Part shown: in pieces, positions 61,290 to 64,000 of the stretch
How the letters are laid out: each line of letters begins with the position of its first letter
Position numbering within the stretch: position 1 is the first letter of the stretch
Source of the DNA: a bacterium
GTDB taxonomy: Bacteria > Methylomirabilota > Methylomirabilia > Methylomirabilales > 2-02-FULL-66-22
Direction: 5' to 3'
DNA length: 64,000 nucleotides
Assembly: GCA_029580855.1 (NCBI GenBank)
Contig: JAKPQH010000189.1
Span: forward strand, 62,001-126,000
Made by a program: the position numbers and the translations under genes
Notes under the pieces: generated by a model
The model's input: only the letters and a program-made list of their open reading frames with translations
Told to the model about the DNA's origin: nothing
Database searches by the model: none

Positions 61290-62258
61290 ATGACTGAGTG
61301 GACACTACCTCCGAAGGGCGGACACATGGAATCCGCAGATCAGATCTACCTGCAGAACATGACCTGGAAGCAGATCGAAGCCCGGCTGAAGCAGAACGAC
61401 ATCATCATCGTGCCCATAGGATCCACCGAAGCGCACGGCCCGCACGCCTGTATTGGCGAGGACACATTCCTCGTGACACGCATGGCCGAGGCGGTGGCGA
61501 TGAAGGTGGGTTGCACCGTGGCCCAGCCTGTCTGGTACGGATCTCACCCATACCACCACATGGGGATGCCGGGCACCATCGTGGTGCCCGAAGAGATCTT
61601 TGTCGGGCAGCTCAAGGCCATCATGGTCGGCCTTTGGAACATGGGACTCCGCAAGCAGATCCTCCTGAACGGCCACGGGCAGGAGTACGTGATTCCAACG
61701 GCGATCCACCAGTTCGCCAAGACATTCCAGGTGCCGGGGATCTTTATCAACTTGAACTGGTATCACGCTATCCAAGATCACTTCAAGACCACGAAAGACG
61801 GCGGCCCGTACGAGACACCTTTCATCCACGCCGACGAGGTGGAGACGTCTTGGTCGCTGGCGCTCTTCCCGGAGTTTATAGACATGAAGGAGGCCGTGGA
61901 CACCGAGCCGCGCGGGTACCTCCCTGACGGCCACATCGACAAGGCGGGCAACCTGCTCCACCGGGCCATCGCCTGGTACGGCCAGGTCGGTTGCGGCCCC
62001 ATGGAGATCGCTGCGTATCAGCCGGGTGTCGTGGGCAAAGCCACCAAGGCGTCCGCTGAGAAAGCTTATCCGGGGGTCCGTGCCCTGCTGGACTACATGG
62101 TCAAGCTTCACGACGACATCAAAAAGACCTTTCCGCCCGGGAAGCTTCCGCCGATCGACGAGATCACGATGCGGCCTAGGGAGGAGATCGAGGCAGTCCT
62201 CAAGGGCCCCTTTGCGCCCGGTGGGCGAAGTATCTACAGCTTGCATTGGCCGTTCTGA
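61290..62258 (+). CDS. iolN: Creatininase-family hydrolase, candidate diketo-inositol hydrolase (IolN-like)
   Basis: 322 residues from the ATG at 61290, preceded by AAGGAG. Creatininase fold: LQNMTWKQIEARLKQNDIIIVPIGSTEAHGPHACIGEDTFLV (metal Glu, His, Asp), VWYGSHPYHHMGMPGTIVV, ILLNGHGQEY (the family's NGHG), and FIHADEVETSWSLALFPEFIDM (HADExETS). Creatininases open cyclic amides; the T. maritima IolN step hydrolyses a cyclic 1,3-diketone to 5-keto-L-gluconate. The IolN assignment rests on position between IolM- and IolO-like genes and on my recollection that IolN has this fold. Confidence 0.72.
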   Translation: MTEWTLPPKGGHMESADQIYLQNMTWKQIEARLKQNDIIIVPIGSTEAHGPHACIGEDTFLVTRMAEAVAMKVGCTVAQPVWYGSHPYHHMGMPGTIVVPEEIFVGQLKAIMVGLWNMGLRKQILLNGHGQEYVIPTAIHQFAKTFQVPGIFINLNWYHAIQDHFKTTKDGGPYETPFIHADEVETSWSLALFPEFIDMKEAVDTEPRGYLPDGHIDKAGNLLHRAIAWYGQVGCGPMEIAAYQPGVVGKATKASAEKAYPGVRALLDYMVKLHDDIKKTFPPGKLPPIDEITMRPREEIEAVLKGPFAPGGRSIYSLHWPF

Positions 62259-62272
62259 TAAATAAACACCAC

Positions 62273-62299
62273 GGGCGGCGAGATATGATCTCGCCGCCC
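62273..62299 (+). terminator. Strong hairpin after the creatininase-family gene
   Basis: GGGCGGCGAGAT (62273-62284), loop ATG, ATCTCGCCGCCC (62288-62299): a perfect 12-bp stem, 14 bp after the stop codon. It lacks a T-tract, so it may stabilise mRNA or terminate inefficiently, letting transcription continue into iolO 85 bp on. Confidence 0.55.
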
Positions 62300-62383
62300 C
62301 CTCGCGAGTAGGTGGCATGTCTTGATTTGTCGTATTCAGCCGCCCGCTGACCGCCCAACGCTGACAGCTACGTCGGAGGTCCC

Positions 62384-63196
62384 ATGGGACGATATCGGTA
62401 CTTCCTGGCCATCCAGACGCGGTTGCCCGACGATTACCTGACGGATGCGGGGTTTCGCCGGAACCTGGAGGTGCTGCAGCGGCTCGGGTTCGACGGGGTG
62501 GAACTGAACATCCGCGAGCCGGAATCCGTAGACCCCGCCCGCCTCAAGGCCTACCTCGCGGAATTCGGCTTGGTCCTCTCCATGTTCGCTTCAGGGCTCA
62601 CGGCCAAGAGCGCCCAGCTTTCGCTGGCGACAACCGACCAGGAGCGCCGCCGGAAGTCCATCGCCCGCACCGTGCGCTTCCTGGAGTTCGCGCAGGAGTT
62701 CGGCGCGGGTGTCATCGCCGGGTACCTCAAGGGCGCGCCGCAGGAGAACGGCCCGGGGGCGCGCGAGCGGCTGGCCGCCTCCGTCGTAGAGCTGGGGCCG
62801 GTCGCGGACCGGCTCAAGACCCCCCTGCTCATCGAGGCGGTCAATCGGTACGAATCACCTGTCGGCCACAGCCTGGCCGACACCTGGGATATCGCCCGCC
62901 GCGCCAACAGCCCGTACGTTTGGATCCTCCCGGACACCTTCCACATGAACATTGAAGAGGCGAATATGCGGCGGGCCATCGGCGACCACCGGGCCTGCTT
63001 TGGCTCCTTCCACCTTTCGGACAACACGCGGCACTTCCCCGGATTCGGCGCGCTCGATTTCGGGGCCATCGTCGCCATGCTGGACGAGATAGACTACCAG
63101 GGAAAGCTGGCCATCGAGGGCAACATTCGGACAAGTTTCGCGGAGGACGTGGAAATGGCCATGCGGTGCCTCGGGCCGCACCTGACCCGCAGATAG
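62384..63196 (+). CDS. iolO: Sugar epimerase, probable 5-keto-L-gluconate epimerase (IolO-like)
   Basis: 270 residues from the ATG at 62384 with CGGAGG upstream. A xylose-isomerase-like TIM barrel: LGFDGVELNIREPESVD, LLIEAVNRYESPVGHSLADTWDIA (metal Glu), WILPDTFHMNIEEANMRRAI (Asp/His), FGSFHLSDNTRHFPGFGALDF and KLAIEGNIR (metal Glu). The blocks IEAxNRYE, DTFHMNIEE and D(S/N)xRxxPGxGxxDF closely match my memory of T. maritima TM0416 (IolO), which converts 5-keto-L-gluconate to D-tagaturonate. Follows the iolN candidate after a hairpin. Confidence 0.8.
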   Translation: MGRYRYFLAIQTRLPDDYLTDAGFRRNLEVLQRLGFDGVELNIREPESVDPARLKAYLAEFGLVLSMFASGLTAKSAQLSLATTDQERRRKSIARTVRFLEFAQEFGAGVIAGYLKGAPQENGPGARERLAASVVELGPVADRLKTPLLIEAVNRYESPVGHSLADTWDIARRANSPYVWILPDTFHMNIEEANMRRAIGDHRACFGSFHLSDNTRHFPGFGALDFGAIVAMLDEIDYQGKLAIEGNIRTSFAEDVEMAMRCLGPHLTRR

Positions 63197-63511
63197 ACGG
63201 CGCGGCGCCGGCGGGAGGCAGCGCACGACGACGGGGACGCCGATCGCGACCCGGCGGAACGGGCGGATGGCGCGGGGCATCCGCCGCAGCGAGATCCGGC
63301 CGAGGCTGCAGACGCCGAAGCGGAAGACATCGGCGGGCGGCGTGAGGAGGCCGCTGGAAAAAGACAAGCGCCCGGGACGAGATGCACCCGGCCGGCCATA
63401 CCGGCCCGCGGCAGCGGCGTATTGGCCGGGACCCCGGCGACTACCGCGCGCCGGCGCTCTCGCGCCAACGTGATCCGAAAGTAGAACTCCGGCACCGGCG
63501 ATTCCGGGGTC
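63197..63511. other. Convergent intergenic region, nothing recognisable
   Basis: 315 bp between the iolO-like gene and the oppositely oriented cupin gene. No protein motif and no hairpin with a T-tract were seen; the small ORF at 63267-63473 is a GC-rich shadow. Confidence 0.35.
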
Positions 63512-63859
63512 CTACCGATCCGTGTACGTCAGCGGCTCCATGATGTTCCGGGGCGGCGTGAACACATCGATCAGCTTCGCCGGCGTGTCCGACACCACCC
63601 GGGCTGAATGCACGGCGTTCGGGGGGATGACGAACGCGCTCCCGACCGAGCACAACTTGCTCTCGCCGTCGATCGTGTAGTGGAGCGCGCCGTCCGTCAC
63701 GATGCCGATCTGCTCGTTGGGGTGCACGTGGGGCGGAATCGTGGAGTAGGCCGGGAATTCCAGGAAGGACACCGAGACGCTCTCCCCGTACACCGCCTTG
63801 ATGGTGATGCCGTTGACCAGCGGGATCTCCTGGATGTCCTTCAGTTCGTAGAACGGCAT
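63512..63859 (-). CDS. Cupin domain protein
   Basis: 115 residues from the ATG at 63859 with GGGAGG upstream; the track ORF is 33 codons too long. A single cupin: IPPHVHPNEQIGIVTDGALHYTIDGE (HxH...E metal motif) and FVIPPNAVHSARVV (second-motif His). Small cupins of this kind include KdgF-like uronate-processing proteins and polyketide-type isomerases. Its position at the end of the inositol/uronate genes, though on the opposite strand, makes a sugar-acid role plausible; not provable here. The last 141 bp of the window hold nothing recognisable. Confidence 0.85.
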   Translation of the reverse strand: MPFYELKDIQEIPLVNGITIKAVYGESVSVSFLEFPAYSTIPPHVHPNEQIGIVTDGALHYTIDGESKLCSVGSAFVIPPNAVHSARVVSDTPAKLIDVFTPPRNIMEPLTYTDR

Positions 63860-64000
63860 GGCGTACCTCCCGCGCGTGTCGTGCGCGCCCGGATGCCCTG
63901 TGGGCATCGCCCACTGGCGATGCAGGACAGCACCGCACGCGACGCCACCCACCTCCAATGCGAAAAACGGGCCGTCGCGATGCAGCGGGCACGTTGGCCA

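Noticed and set aside
1-64000. CRISPR arrays, tRNA, rRNA genes
   Set aside because: No regularly spaced repeats were seen, and no convincing tRNA cloverleaf or rRNA segment by eye. A tRNAscan/Infernal run would be needed to exclude a tRNA firmly.

Overview
The window is GC-rich, densely packed bacterial DNA with Shine-Dalgarno sequences (AGGAGG-type), frequent ATGA/GTGA/TTGA start-stop overlaps and long operons on both strands. Gene content is that of a metabolically versatile soil or subsurface organism: two tripartite tricarboxylate (Tct) uptake systems, an aldehyde:ferredoxin oxidoreductase, an anaerobic glycerol-3-phosphate dehydrogenase and many sugar or sugar-acid enzymes. There are no rRNA genes, ribosomal proteins or phage genes to place it. 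A ~120-bp terminal-inverted-repeat element at about 40.15-40.27 kb reminds me of repeats in Rokubacteria/Methylomirabilota/Deltaproteobacteria-like genomes, but the taxonomic call is inference only.

1-9.8 kb (minus strand): an AOR operon (tungsten/molybdopterin catalytic subunit, four-cluster ferredoxin, FAD oxidoreductase cut by the window edge), then an aldo/keto reductase followed by a respiratory glycerol-3-phosphate dehydrogenase operon: glpA, glpB, a membrane cytochrome/iron-sulfur protein and a CCG-domain protein, each overlapping the next by 4 bp. 9.8-11.4 kb is a gene graveyard (frameshifted MFS transporter, tail of a short-chain dehydrogenase). 11.4-13.3 kb: an ST7-like TPR protein and a 20-bp inverted repeat.

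13.4-28.3 kb: two Tct clusters on the minus strand. The first (tctB-tctA-tctC) continues into formate-tetrahydrofolate ligase and an M20 amidohydrolase. The second (tctC-tctB-tctA) continues into a fumarylacetoacetase-fold hydrolase and a NIPSNAP protein, ending at a clear terminator. Between them, on the plus strand, lie an MmgE/PrpD protein and a muconate-lactonizing-type enolase-superfamily enzyme. 28.3-32.5 kb: an IclR regulator with a multi-half-site operator, then a CUT1 sugar ABC importer without its ATPase. 32.5-33.3 kb: a decayed toxin-antitoxin locus with an intact antitoxin and a broken PIN toxin.

33.6-42 kb: Ldh-family dehydrogenase, zinc-ribbon protein, spermidine-synthase-like protein, GNAT acetyltransferase, a carbamate kinase / class III aminotransferase / DoeB-like deacylase cluster, and glucose-6-phosphate dehydrogenase. 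42-50.4 kb: DapA-like aldolase, zinc dehydrogenase, a stand-alone Lrp effector domain, M48 lipoprotein protease with TPRs, a methyltransferase, dhaKL, and an uncharacterised two-gene module. 50.5-55.2 kb: RHS fragment, MBL-PilZ fusion, split transketolase and a TIM-barrel isomerase.

55.2-63.9 kb: the most coherent pathway. A dehydrogenase resembling IolM, a two-permease ribose-type ABC importer, a creatininase-family hydrolase (candidate IolN), a TIM-barrel epimerase resembling IolO, and a cupin. Together they suggest the alternative (Thermotoga-type) inositol catabolic route with its own uptake system, controlled through a LacI-like operator overlapping the promoter.
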